Shown here one piece after another: positions 1-10,547 of a stretch of DNA of 64,000 nucleotides. The position numbers were made by a program, and so were the translations under genes. Under the pieces are notes generated by a model. The model worked only from the letters and a program-made list of their open reading frames with translations, was not told the DNA's origin and ran no database searches. Source of the stretch: Hirundichthys speculiger. Its lineage: Eukaryota; Chordata; Actinopteri; Beloniformes; Exocoetidae. The DNA lies in assembly GCA_018398805.1 (NCBI GenBank), contig JAGFBZ010000565.1, forward strand, positions 204,175-268,174. The letters run 5' to 3'. The number at the start of each line of letters is the position of its first letter. Positions within the stretch are counted from its first letter, which is position 1.

Positions 1-183
1 ATTTAGACATTCCATCTGCATCCAATCTTCTACTGGGTTACAATAGTCAGAAAAGCTTCCAATAGCAAATCCGTCAGTATCGTCTAAAGTAAAGTAACGG
101 TCAAAAAAACTTTTTTACACCATACCTACAGCACCGTCGCTAATCCAACAAACATGTCTTTTTTTACCGTCTACTTTTACCAT
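1..183 (-). pseudogene. Unidentified coding-like fragment with one internal stop
   Basis: Read on the minus strand from the ATG at 183-181, the frame stays open to the window edge except for one TAA at codon 23 (117-115), giving about 60 coherent codons. The composition is protein-like, with aromatic and acidic residues (CWISDGAVG before the stop, FFDRYFTLDDTDGFAIG after it), unlike the surrounding AT-rich low-complexity sequence. I do not recognise the family. The fragment is cut by the window edge, so its true length is unknown. It may be the edge of an exon or of a decayed mobile-element gene; chance openness cannot be excluded. Confidence 0.3.
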
Positions 184-827
184 GCCCATGCGCCATGCTT
201 ACTTCAGGTGCTCTCGGAACTTTCACCACTATGCAAGCTACGATAACATAACACAAATTTAGCTATAAACACACAAATAAAACACATCACAACTATAACA
301 AAGATTTAAACTCTCTTAACAACAACTTTGGCTCCTACAGATCCTGTAGAAAGCAGGAGAAAAGAACAAGACAGGTGACAGGTACTTCAGTTCAATGCAG
401 CTTCACTCCGTTGAAATTATTTGCCAACATGCAAAAATATATTTCTAACTGTATTATGTTTTTGTTTTGTTTTTTTCCTCTTTTTTTCTCAATGAGTTTT
501 TCAATATATTTATTTCTGTTTTATATTTTCAATATAATAATAACCCTAACCCTAACCCAATATCAACTGGAGTTCGGTCAGTCTACTACTGTATTAATGT
601 GTCCTCACTCAGCCTTTACACTGAGCTGTATCTACATTTAGTCCACAATACTCCACAATTTAGTGGAAAAATAAAACATCTGTCAACTGCATGTCAGTTT
701 AGAAGGGATGTATGAGCCAAAGACTTGCAAGTAACCTTTCAAAGTACTACAGAATAATCAGGAATACATCAGAACTATAACAATATAGCCAGTTAAAGTG
801 ATCACACCAATAAAATATTCTAAGGAC
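184..827. other. AT-rich non-coding stretch
   Basis: No supported gene. Short open frames between 375 and 715 are AT-driven and resemble no known protein. The only structured item is the telomere-like trimer at 541-558. Confidence 0.6.
541..558. repeat. Short interstitial telomere-like repeat
   Basis: Three tandem TAACCC units, the complement of the vertebrate telomere repeat. This is too short to indicate a telomere or fusion point. It most likely arose by chance or as a repair scar. Confidence 0.6.
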
Positions 828-914
828 GGAAACGTCACTTTTAAGATATAGCGTAATTTTGTTTCAAAGTACCATTTGAAACAAAATTACGCTATATCTT
901 AAAGTGATGTTTCC
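828..914. repeat. Near-perfect hairpin, about 40-bp arms
   Basis: The arm at 828-868 is the reverse complement of 875-914 apart from one substitution and one extra T, with a 6-bp loop. The inner 28 bp of each arm pair perfectly. This is either a foldback/MITE-type element or a source of a small hairpin RNA. No clear target duplication was seen, so the mobile-element reading is inferred. Confidence 0.8.
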
Positions 915-2816
915 ATCATTATTATGTATTTAAATAAAAGTTTGACATGTGTACATTCACAACAATACCCTAGGTTGCGTTTTGGCCATATTTTACCTTT
1001 AACAAAACCATCAGATAAACAAAACCGAACAGACCGAAAGACCACAAGTGGAGAGTATGTATGGGGTGGATAGGTAGTTTTATTAAGTTATTGCACTGGC
1101 AGTTTTGCACTTTGCTCTGTTGAGCTGAATTATATCTGACATTTTAGACAGATTGATTGGACTCGTTTGTGTTTTTGCCTCATGTCATGCTTTATATGCA
1201 AATTTATTTTTTTACAATTGAAAATTCTACAAGCCTTTAACTTTTTTTATTTACAGTTTAGTCACTCCAATGTGGTACCAGCAAGGACTATAAAGGTTAA
1301 CAGTGGTTATCCCAGCTCTGGATGGAGGAAAAATTAGGATGGGGGGATGAAGGATGGAGAGGAGTGAGATGGATTAGAAAGATGGTTTTTGTATGTGCAT
1401 TGACATTGAAGAAAGAAACAAAGTTCAAAGTGGACCACAAGGATATGTTCTGTCCTATAACAGCTTCAGTCTTGGACTATGATATTGAGAGGCTTTAATG
1501 TTAATAAATCTGTTGACTCAACAAGGTGGTCAGATTGTTTTTATGCATCATTAAGATTGTTTGTACTGAATGGAAAATAATTACATAAATATGATGCATT
1601 TTGATTAATTTGGTTTATTACATAAACATAAACAACATGTAATTCAAACAAATATATGTTATTTATTTTGTATAGGTAACCTGACTATTATGCAATTCAA
1701 ACTATATACTTTATGTATTTTAAATAAATACTCTCATTATTATTAATTTAGAGTAATAATACTTTATTAATACTAAATACATAAACCTGAGGATTATGCA
1801 TTTCAAATAAATAGGCTTTATTACACTAATGAATATGCATCATGTAAGGTTTATTTGGTAGGTTTGTGTTAAAATTATGTAAAAAAAAAAAAAAGTAAAT
1901 GGGAATTTGTGGGAATGGGAATCTTAAAAGTTAGGGTTAAATATTTCTGTGAGTGTAGGTATAAATGGTCATATTCATTTTTCTTTTCATCACACACTCA
2001 CCAAAATTAACTAAATGATTATTAAATCCATTTTAGGAAAAGTCATGAACTTACAGATGTAGGGGTTTTATTTTAACAGAAATGCAAACATTTGAAAATG
2101 CTGGGGGGTAAAAATGGCCTCCTTGGCGGTTTTAATGTTAAAGTATTCTGTATACACTTAAAAAAATTTAAAAAGATAATAAAAAATGTTTTAAAAAATA
2201 CAGAAAATCTGGCTATACATTTTGTGTGCATCATAAACATTCTTGATGGAATGGCTGGCAAAAAAAAATAATAAAAAGGTATTTTAATGGCCCAGTCTAA
2301 TATATCTTATATAAAATTGGTGGTGATGGGACCTCAAGATCTCTTCATGGTCAAATACCTGAAAAAAAAAAGAGCCAAAATTCATTCACATTGACATGAG
2401 ATGAATAACAATCACCAAAAAAATAATTTCCAGTTGTTACCAAAGGGTGAAGGTTAATGTTCCTTAATGTTAAAGGAACAGGAGGAAGATTCACAACATT
2501 GGTGAGAAGAAATGCACAAAGAAGATTTTTATCTTTTGTTTTCATTGATGTGTTTTATTTTCTCCCAATTGCCAATAGCTAGGCTTAAATTAAAAAAAAA
2601 AAAGAAAATAAAAAGAATCCAGGAAAAAAAAGAAGGAAAATAAGATCCACCACAAACTTTTTACTGTTTTACCAAATTTTATTTAATAAATTAGTGCAAT
2701 ATAAACTAGGGTCTATGCATTATAAGAAGAAATATGCAACATATATGAAGAAAAATGACAAAGAGCTTTACAGTAGACTTTCAACCGCTAAATCAAAGGA
2801 GTTATTGCTTAAGTGG
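915..2816. other. AT-rich non-coding stretch
   Basis: No supported gene, RNA or bounded repeat. It contains A-runs and direct near-repeats of TTATTA/AATAAATA type around 1560-1880, all low complexity. Confidence 0.6.
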
Positions 2817-2821
2817 ATGAC

Positions 2822-3251
2822 TGTCATGGCCTGATTGGCCATGGCAGCCCTGTGTGTGTGTGTCTGTCAAGTTGGCGTCTCTCCCTGTCTTTAGTGGTTC
2901 CTGTTTTACTTTGAAAGGTCTGTCTTGTCTTCATTGTGTTCTGCTTTGCTTCCTCCCTCTTGTTACCTTGATTCCCTGCACCTGCCGCTCATTTGTTCCT
3001 CTGTGTATTTAAGTCTTGTCATTTTCGCCTGTTCTCTGTGGCTCCATTATGTCTTCATGGTATGTTGCTGTTCTGCTTTTTCCCCTCTCGTTGTCCTCCT
3101 GGAAGGTTAAGTCAAGTTTGTATTTTAGTGTTTTTTGACTTTTGGATTTTGTGTTTAGGATTTTGTGTTTTTTTGTGAATAAACCCTTTTTGTGTTTTTG
3201 CAACTCCTGCTTTTGGGTCCTTTTTCCCTAAACCAGCTGCAGAACATGACA
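2822..3251 (+). mobile_element. Solo-LTR-like element with 5-bp target duplication
   Basis: A 430-bp unit beginning TGTCATG and ending CATGACA, flanked by the perfect 5-bp direct repeat ATGAC (2817-2821 and 3252-3256). It has a TATA-like box near 3006 and AATAAA at 3178-3183, followed by a T-rich stretch, as expected for an LTR read on the plus strand. TG...CA ends plus 5-bp duplications are typical of gypsy, BEL or retrovirus-like insertions, so the simplest reading is a solo LTR left after recombination. No internal coding region is present. A related shorter copy lies inverted at 8391-8632. Confidence 0.75.
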
Positions 3252-3256
3252 ATGAC

Positions 3257-4149
3257 ATTAGTTCATCAGCCTGTCCCTGAATCTGTCCCAGAGTGCTTTA
3301 GCATTCTGGAGAACGTGCACAAGTGTCTCAGACCACCTTGGAATATCTGCTGAGTCTGAATCTGTCCTGAAATGTATTCAGACCTTGTGTTATGGCCACT
3401 TGTGACTGGATATCCTAGGATGCATATTAATGCAAAGCCTGAACACTGTTGAAGTTTGCGTCCCCATTTTACAGCATAGTGAGACACTCGTATAAAAAAA
3501 GACAACACAGAAAACATAAAAATGTCAGTGATAACAATAGCCGATAATCTCATTAAGATGAGATGGCGGGTGAAGGGTTTGTTTGTTTTCTATTGCTTTT
3601 CTGCAGATGATTGGTAAGACATAGCGTGGGTATAAATAACTGTTTTGCTTTGCTGCAAACACGTGTTGGCTTGTACTTGGTAAAAGTGAGCAAATACAGT
3701 GACACATCTCTCCTTTAAGTCAACAATAGCTGTTATGATACTGTTGCAATACTGGCAGGGACTGCAGAATTGGATGATAATTGCCAGTGGGACCTTAACA
3801 TAACCTTACATCATCTCACGGGCTCTTTTTTTTTTTTACACATGCACCTTGAAAAAAAACCTGAAAAACACAAGATTTGTATTTATTTATTTTTTTATGT
3901 TTACAGAGAGCACTTAAACTTCTTAACCATTGTCTTTTTGCTCCCCTCCAACTTTGCAGGAAATATGGATTCTCCTGAAAATGAGACTCTGTCTCAATTA
4001 GACTTGCCTGTATAAATCTGTAGAAATAATAAAGCAGGGGTCTCTGTATGTTAAATCATTCGGTGGTGGAGGCTACAGGGTTCTCATTTTTTAAGATAAT
4101 CATCATCTCCTGAATCTTGTGATTTTTCAAGCAATTTTTTGGCTAGTGC
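3257..4149. other. Non-coding stretch
   Basis: No supported gene or bounded repeat. Short open frames here resemble nothing known. Confidence 0.55.
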
Positions 4150-4330
4150 CAAACATACATTTGTGAAGGAGGGGGCCACAGATTGCTCCCTTGGTTGAGC
4201 AGGTGTCCAGACTACACTCCTTCATGCATCCAGCCAAGGTTTGACTCCAGGCCTGTGGCCATGTGCTGCCTGTCTTTCCCTCTTTCTCTTCCCCATTCCC
4301 TGTCAAACCACTTTCAATAAAAATCACAGC
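4150..4330 (+). repeat. tRNA-derived SINE copy
   Basis: A box-A-like motif (TGGTTGAGCAGGTG, near 4192-4205) is followed about 33 bp later by a box-B-like motif (GGTTTGACTCC, 4238-4248), then a CT-rich body (GTGCTGCCTGTCTTTCCC...) ending in AATAAAAA. This head-plus-body layout matches common teleost tRNA-derived SINEs transcribed by RNA polymerase III. The ends are approximate and no target duplication was found. Confidence 0.65.
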
Positions 4331-5368
4331 ATGAATGTCATAAAATCTTAAAATCTTGGGACACAGTGAAATGAAAAAGCTGCATTTTTCACAGTCTTTG
4401 TGATTTCAAATACCAAAACACAAGATGACTAAAATATATCCCTGGAGCTTCTAGAAGCTGTAGGTCTCTTAATAATGGGCAAACCTTTTCTGCTACATTT
4501 GTGGACAATCTTCATTTGCTGAATTGGTGATGAGTGCTTTTCTATGCATGTCATTATTTGCTTTGGTACAGTTGGTTCACAATCTCATCCAAGAGACTGG
4601 TGCTGCTCACGAAGCTGCCGGGGCAGTCACTCATTGCTTAATAATTGATAAGTGTTTGTGCTGCATAAATTAAATCATTATGACTGTTGGGCATAACATT
4701 TTAAGATATAGAATGGTATGTTGTAGCAGTTAATTTAGTGGAAGGAGAGCGCAGGGGATTTTTTTTTTCTTTTTTTTTTTCCACATTCACAGCTATTACA
4801 TATGACACCCCAGAGGCTAAAGCCATAACTTTGATAATTTCACAAAGTCCACAGTTTATCAAGATTGAGTACTAATCCAGCTAGCTGCTCATACACAGAA
4901 ATGATTCTCAAAAAGATATTAATTTGAGGATTTAAGGGAGTCACAGTAAAAAAAAAAAATGTATACATACCCTCTGGTCTTTTAATTGCTCCAAGAAGTC
5001 GTAACGTTAGTATAGCTAAAAGTAAAAGTGGCTCTTTTCCACGTGACAAAAAACCGTGCATCAAAACTGCATGAATGTCTATTGTATTTAAGCATATTTA
5101 CTATGGATGTCATCTTTTGTCTGTTTGCTTGCTGAGCATTTTGTCTGTGGTGAGCAGAATTTAATGAACATAAATACACAAAGGGAAAAATATCATGAAG
5201 AATGCATGTCTGGTTGTCACTTTAACCCTTTGATGCATGAAATATGACAGTCATGGTATGTAATGTTGTTTATTTATTTATTCACAGAAAGCACCTATGT
5301 AATTTATGTTAGCTTGGAAGAAAGTTTTCTTCCTCCTACTCCTTGAGCAGATATGATTTGTATTAATT
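4331..5368. other. Non-coding stretch
   Basis: No supported gene. It holds poly-T/poly-A runs near 4760-4780 and 4948-4959. A few short minus-strand open frames lack any recognisable feature. Confidence 0.55.
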
Positions 5369-5369
5369 G

Positions 5370-5465
5370 TAGGGCTGGGCAACGAATAAAATTTTTTAAT
5401 CGTGATTAATCGCATGATATCCCTGATTAATCACGATTAATTGCATTGTATATGAAAAATCAAAT
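5370..5465. repeat. GGGCTGGGCAACG-type DNA-repeat end with inner palindrome
   Basis: Begins TAGGGCTGGGCAACGA, the recognisable terminal sequence of a widespread fish non-autonomous DNA repeat (hAT-like by memory). It continues into a perfect 13-bp inverted repeat (5398-5410 versus 5426-5438) built from AATCGTGATTAAT. The opposite end of the element was not found nearby, so this is probably a truncated copy. Confidence 0.55.
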
Positions 5466-6595
5466 AATTAATTCAAAAGTAGTGTAAAGGTCACTTTTAT
5501 TGAAATGTTCTGCTGCCATATGAACTAAAGTGCCATAACATTTGTTGTGCAACACTTTTAACATCAGCACTTGCTAGCAACACATATTTAGTGTATATCT
5601 CATCTTAAAAAATGTAAAATAAAATAAAATTTATTGCCACTGCCAGGACATTAATGTCATCTTGTTATTTATGAAAAAAAAAAAAAAACATCTACCAACA
5701 AAATCCTAACAATATAGAGGCCACAATCATAACAGGTCATTTCTGAGGTAACAGCAGAAACTTTTAACGGCTAGTTCAACTTGCCAGTTGTTACAAATAA
5801 TCCTTGTTTCTCCCATCCCCTTGGATAACTTTAAAATGAAAATGTCCATGTTTTCCAGTTTTTCTTGTTTACTCCTCGTTTATTCCATAGAAAATATAAA
5901 ACATACCAAATGTTCAAATTGGGGTAATATGCTATATTGAGAGAAAAATAAGTTATTTTTAATTTGATGGCAGCAACACATTTCAAAAAGGTTCAGACAG
6001 GTTGAACTGTTTACCACAGTGTAGCATCCATTCTTCCTTTAACAAGAGTCCATACACAGTACATCTGGGAACTGAGGAGACCAGTTTCTGGAGTTTTGGG
6101 AAAATAATGTCCTATTCTTGTATGATATGAAGTATTGACCTAAATATAAGATGGGTTGTTTTTTTTCCCCTCCCCTATGAATATATTTTAAAAGTTTGGT
6201 TGTCCTATATTTTGGGTCCAGACTTTTAAATATCTATTCTGGAACATCTAGAGAAAGTGATAGTCCTAGTGCTAGCAACCTGAATGAGCCCCTTTTAAAG
6301 ATTGGAGTATTTAACATAAACTCGTAACAGTGCCCGGGGTTTGAGAGATGGAGAGAGATGGAGAAAGATGGCAAGCACCCTCAGTAATGTGGATCAAAAG
6401 TAGGGCAAGGGAGTAAAGAAATAAGATGTTAAATGTTTACTTTAAGATGATAGTGATGAACACTGCAGAGGTGTCAAACAGCTGCTAAGCATTATGAATT
6501 GATTGTTACCAACTGTAATATGGTAAGTCCAAAAAGACCACCTTCAAAATGTCAAGAGTTTAGGTAGACCAGTCTTTTCCATGAGAGGGTATCTT
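5466..6595. other. Non-coding stretch
   Basis: No supported gene or bounded repeat. It has an A-run near 5672-5687 and a purine-rich GGAGAGAGATGG repeat near 6345-6370. Confidence 0.5.
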
Positions 6596-6665
6596 TTAAC
6601 CCTCCTGTTATGTTCTTTTCTCAGGAACAGTAATTATGTTCCTGGGTCAATTTGACCAGGGAATG
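6596..6665. repeat. PiggyBac-type MITE terminus
   Basis: TTAA (6596-6599) is followed by CCCTCCTGTTATGTTC and, further in, GGGTCAATTTGACC, a layout seen at the ends of non-autonomous piggyBac-type repeats in fish. The mate end was not located, so the call rests on one terminus. Confidence 0.45.
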
Positions 6666-6819
6666 TTTGATCATCCAGAAGTGTGTAAAAACTAAACGCT
6701 CCCAATAAACACTGTTTATATCTCATTATTACCTCCATCACTCACTATTTCAATCAATATTTAGTGCATTGTTATTCTTTACCTCTCACAGATCATGGTT
6801 CAATGAAAATAATTCACTA

Positions 6820-6821
<2 letters not shown>

Positions 6822-6867
<46 letters not shown>
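6822..6867. repeat. (TA)n microsatellite
   Basis: About 23 perfect TA dinucleotide repeats. Confidence 0.95.
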
Positions 6868-6870
<3 letters not shown>

Positions 6871-7262
6871 TGTAAAAACATTTAAAATGTGCATTGGAAA
6901 GACCTATCTATAAAATACAATAGTTTAATCTGACAATTACTTTTTTTGTAATTATTCTATATTTTGAACTTTTCTTTTTGAGGTGATGTTGATAAATTAA
7001 CACAAGAAAACCTCATCTTCAGGGTCAAAGTCACCAGCTTAATTAAAATCAAAATCTACTGGATTTACAATTAAAGAAAACTTAAGAATTGTTATTGAAC
7101 CAGAAATTGATTTTAAAAAAAAAAAAATATGAAAAATCAAACTAATAGATTAACAATATGAACATGGTGTGTGTTTATATGTGTGCCTGTGAGTCTCCAC
7201 AGCACACAAATGACACGGCATCACATTGTGACAATAAATACTACGCAAACGTGTAAAACAGA

Positions 7263-7340
7263 AATCCATCCATCCATTCTCTAACCCACTTATTCCTTTA
7301 CAAGGTCATGGGGGTCTGCTGGAGACTATCTCAGCTGAGA
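7263..7340. repeat. LINE 3'-tail fragment with CATC units
   Basis: Starts with (ATCC)n and continues with ...AAGGTCATGGGGGTCTGCTGGAGACTATCTCAGC. This matches the recurring fish LINE 3'-end sequence seen again at 25.4, 36.1, 38.6 and 56.2 kb in this window. Confidence 0.65.
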
Positions 7341-8204
7341 CAGAAGATGTGCTCCTTGCAGAGCTTTGATGTGTTCCACTCTGGAAATATCTCCTTCCAA
7401 ATGACAAATGTGTTGTAGGCTGATCTATCAGTCATGTTATAAAAGATGACCAGCGGTCAGCTTTCAGTCATTCGTTTGGTGCTTTTGGACATCATGACTT
7501 TGTCTAAAAAAAAAAAAGAGGAAAATACTAAACTATGAAAGCTGGATACATATCCTCCTGGAGATGAACCTGACATTGTTGACAACCAGTCAAACCCACC
7601 AAAACTGGCACCACGGTCAGGGAACCAGATTCACAGGTACAATTTCTCACAATCACTGACAGTGAAAACAATATGTGAGTTAGTTGTAAACTGTTGTGGT
7701 TGTTATCAGAGTAGCACAACCGCCAACGTTATTATTATGACCTAACGTTATTATTAGGGGCCAGGTAACCTAATGTTTTTGTTGTTCTCATGGTTTGTTA
7801 GACTTCATGTCGGTTTTGTCGGGTTACACTTGCAAAAAGGCTCATACAACAATGTGCTCGGAGTTGGTATTTATTAGCAGCAATGGAAACACATCCGGCG
7901 AAATCGGCACTTAGTACCGAGCAGAATGAATGAATAAATGCTGGTAGCAACTACAACAATAACTGGTGCATACCCCTGAATACATTTTAGACAATATATT
8001 ATGCCATAATACTACAGGTTTGATTGATTTCAAAATGACATGGTCGCTCTTTGTGGTGTTGAACTCTTACTATCAAATGCTTTGAGCTATGTGTCAGAAA
8101 TGTAGTAATGCTTGTAAACCCCGCTGTTGCGGGCATGTGTGTGTTGTAATACAATGTAATCACAAGCTTTATTGGATTTAAAGGGCCCGGTCATGTGCCC
8201 TGCC
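7341..8204. other. Non-coding stretch with TATA-like box
   Basis: No supported gene. TATAAAAG near 7439 is a plausible TATA box but no coding exon follows. The AACGTTATTATTA motif recurs near 7727-7760. Confidence 0.45.
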
Positions 8205-9144
8205 CCCGGCCCGGCAGTGTCATGTTCCGCTGCTGCATATGTTGCTCTAAAACCCTGTATAGATATACTTTTCGTTATTGATGTATTATTTTTAGATGTT
8301 CAAGCAGTCCCTTTCATAGACACAAATGCACCCCCATCCTCATCAGGGATGAGGGCTTTTGAAATGAACATTTCATCTGGAGCCAGATGGTGTCACGTAT
8401 TCAGGGGTAGGACCCAAATGCATATATCTATATACAGCCAGGGGCTGATGAGACACAGGTAAAAATGATCAGAGCAAATGGGTCCAGGGAAATAAAACAG
8501 AGGTCAGAACACAAAGAAATAGTCTTTCAAAGTGAAACAGGGAGTAACAAAACAGGTCACAAGAAACAAGAGGAACCAAGAAAAATCCCAAACACCACAC
8601 AAGAAACACAACCCTAAACTAAGGCTGTGACAGACAACCCTTATCAGTACTCAGCCCATCTGGATTTCTCTTTAGTCTGGCATCCATGGTGTCCAAAAAG
8701 AATTTTTTAAATTTTGACTCCTTTGAGCACCGGACAGTTTTTCCACGTTGCCTCTGTCCATTTTAAATTGGCATATTTCTTCAAATTCTGAGAATCTTTT
8801 GATATCATGTACCATAGATCAAAAGATATTCAAAGTATCTGCAATTTCAGGCTGGGGAACATTATTCTGAAATTGTGAAACAATTTGAGAATGCAGTTTC
8901 TCACAAATGGATGAACCTGTCCCCATCTTTACTTCTGAGAGACTTTCAAAGAAGCTCTTTTTTATAGCCAATCATGTCGCTGACCTGTCACTCATCTGAC
9001 GAGTTGGGAGATGTTCCTCCAAGTGTTTCTTTTAAATGCAATTTACAGCTCCAGATTTTTTTAGAAGTCTTGCTGCCATCAAATTCAAAATAAGGTTATA
9101 TTTTTAATGAAATAAGAAATTATTTCATAATCAGCATTTGATGT
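8205..9144 (-). pseudogene. Old Tc1-like transposase remnant, left part
   Basis: Read on the minus strand, 8633-8780 resembles a diverged Tc1-type segment around the second half of the catalytic core (a degraded version of the usual ...SDES.FE.LFG.HG... block). 8205-8390 and 8800-9144 match further parts of the same common teleost Tc1-like repeat. Frames are broken throughout. The element is interrupted by the insertions at 8391-8632 and 9151-17121; its missing terminal part lies at 17128-17233, beyond the big insertion. Assignment is by recognition of the repeat, not alignment. Confidence 0.55.
8391..8632 (-). mobile_element. Short LTR-like element related to the 2822-3251 unit
   Basis: Bounded by TGTCAC and GTGACA, it reads on the minus strand with blocks shared with 2822-3251: TTTCACTTTGAAAG, the CTTTGTGTTCTG stretch and a terminal TTTGGGTCCT. 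It is shorter (242 bp) and has no convincing target duplication, so it may be an internally deleted or rearranged copy inserted into the Tc1-like remnant. Confidence 0.5.
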
Positions 9145-9150
9145 ATTTTC
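9145..9150. repeat. Target-site duplication, left copy
   Basis: ATTTTC directly before the TAC terminus; an identical hexamer follows the GTA terminus at 17122-17127. Confidence 0.9.
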
Positions 9151-9183
9151 TACGGAGCCCCTCTGGTGACATTTGATAAAAAA

Positions 9184-9287
9184 ATAATAATGCGTGGCCA
9201 CGGGATAATAATGCGCGGCCACGAGATAATAACGCATTAATTATCTCGTGCCCACGAGATAGTTAATACGTGGCCACAAGATAATTC
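9184..9287. repeat. Left subterminal palindrome array
   Basis: Four units centred on GTGGCCAC-like octamers, separated by GATAATAA/TTAATTAT linkers. This is the smaller of two arrays just inside the transposon ends and a likely binding region for its own integrase by analogy with other DNA transposons. Confidence 0.8.
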
Positions 9288-10236
9288 AACTTTGGTAGCA
9301 GGATGATGGTTGTCTACTACGGAGCTGTCAGTGATGCTGTGTATTATTTGTGAATAAAGGTAATCATAGTCTACTTTTATATTCAAGAGTATAGAGACAT
9401 CTGCATTCCAGTGTCGACCTCAGGCACATACATGTGGGTGCTATTTGATGTTACCAATCATCTACCAAACCTACCCGGATCTTCGTAATGACTTTGATCT
9501 TGTGCTAAGAAGCTCCATTTGGGTTATGGACATAATCTAAATTCATGAAGCAAACTAAGGGGGACTTAATTATGCAAACAAAATTATTATTTGGATGTTA
9601 CCTGTTATTCAGTATCAAAAATGGTGTTGCATTGTGTTAATTGTGATCTGCCATTTTGGAGGAAATCACAGAATAGACAACTGCCCTTAAAATGTTTGAA
9701 GTTTTCAATATGGAAAATGCTGACGTATGTTTGAATTAATGTTTAACCACATTATTGTTTTACGCACCAAGTTCACTTTGATCTTGAGTCCAAAAACTAA
9801 TGTGGAAGACAGTTCAGGTCAGTTCTGACCTGCTAAATTACATGTTTTTTCATACCAGTATTAACATTTTCAACTGAAGTTCATCTTTTACTGGTCCAGA
9901 ACAGAATATGTCTTTGTCCAGATATCTGTTGAAATAAAAGCCCACTGAAAAGTGTCTTTTTCTATTGTTACTTTATTATACCATTGATTGCACACTAACA
10001 CTATATTTGCTGGTATACTTTAAACAGAGTTTAGGTCACATCTGTGTAGGCTGCCCAAATCTCAGCAAACACAAACCTATGAGTGCAATCAAGAGTTGGA
10101 AAAAATAAAATATACTTCATTTTACACTTATTCAATATCTGTGACAGACAATTAAGTTGAGATTCAGTACCACTGGTAAAGAAATTACCTTTAAAATACA
10201 AACTTAAAGATGGTGTCCCTACTTTTTCTGTAGAAA
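9288..10236. other. Left arm of the IS3EU-type element, non-coding
   Basis: No supported exon. It holds AATAAA near 9353 and AT-rich sequence up to the TTAA target of the inner element. Confidence 0.55.
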
Positions 10237-10547
10237 TTAAAGGAGCTGTATGTAAGAAGATTAATAAAACGAATCATAAAATGACCCTGATATGTCAAAA
10301 GACATTTAAAAATCATGTTCATTTCAAATACTTATGTCACTGACAACAGCACTCAAGCCAGGATATTCCCTTTTAAAAAGAGGACTTGAGGGCTGCAAGT
10401 CTTGTTTTTGTTGTCATTTCGTGTTTTGGCCTGAAGCGCCACCCTCCACCTATCTCCCAATCAGGAAGTCAGTAGTGTTTCGGCATCCGGGTTGCCAGCT
10501 CCGCTCTCATTATCGCAGCAGCCGCTACGAACGTGTTGGATGTGAAA

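Noticed and set aside
541..558. Interstitial telomere
   Set aside because: Only three units; insufficient for a chromosome-end or fusion signal.
2925..3203. Several 60-codon frames
   Set aside because: They lie inside the LTR-like unit and have no protein features; pyrimidine-rich composition explains them.
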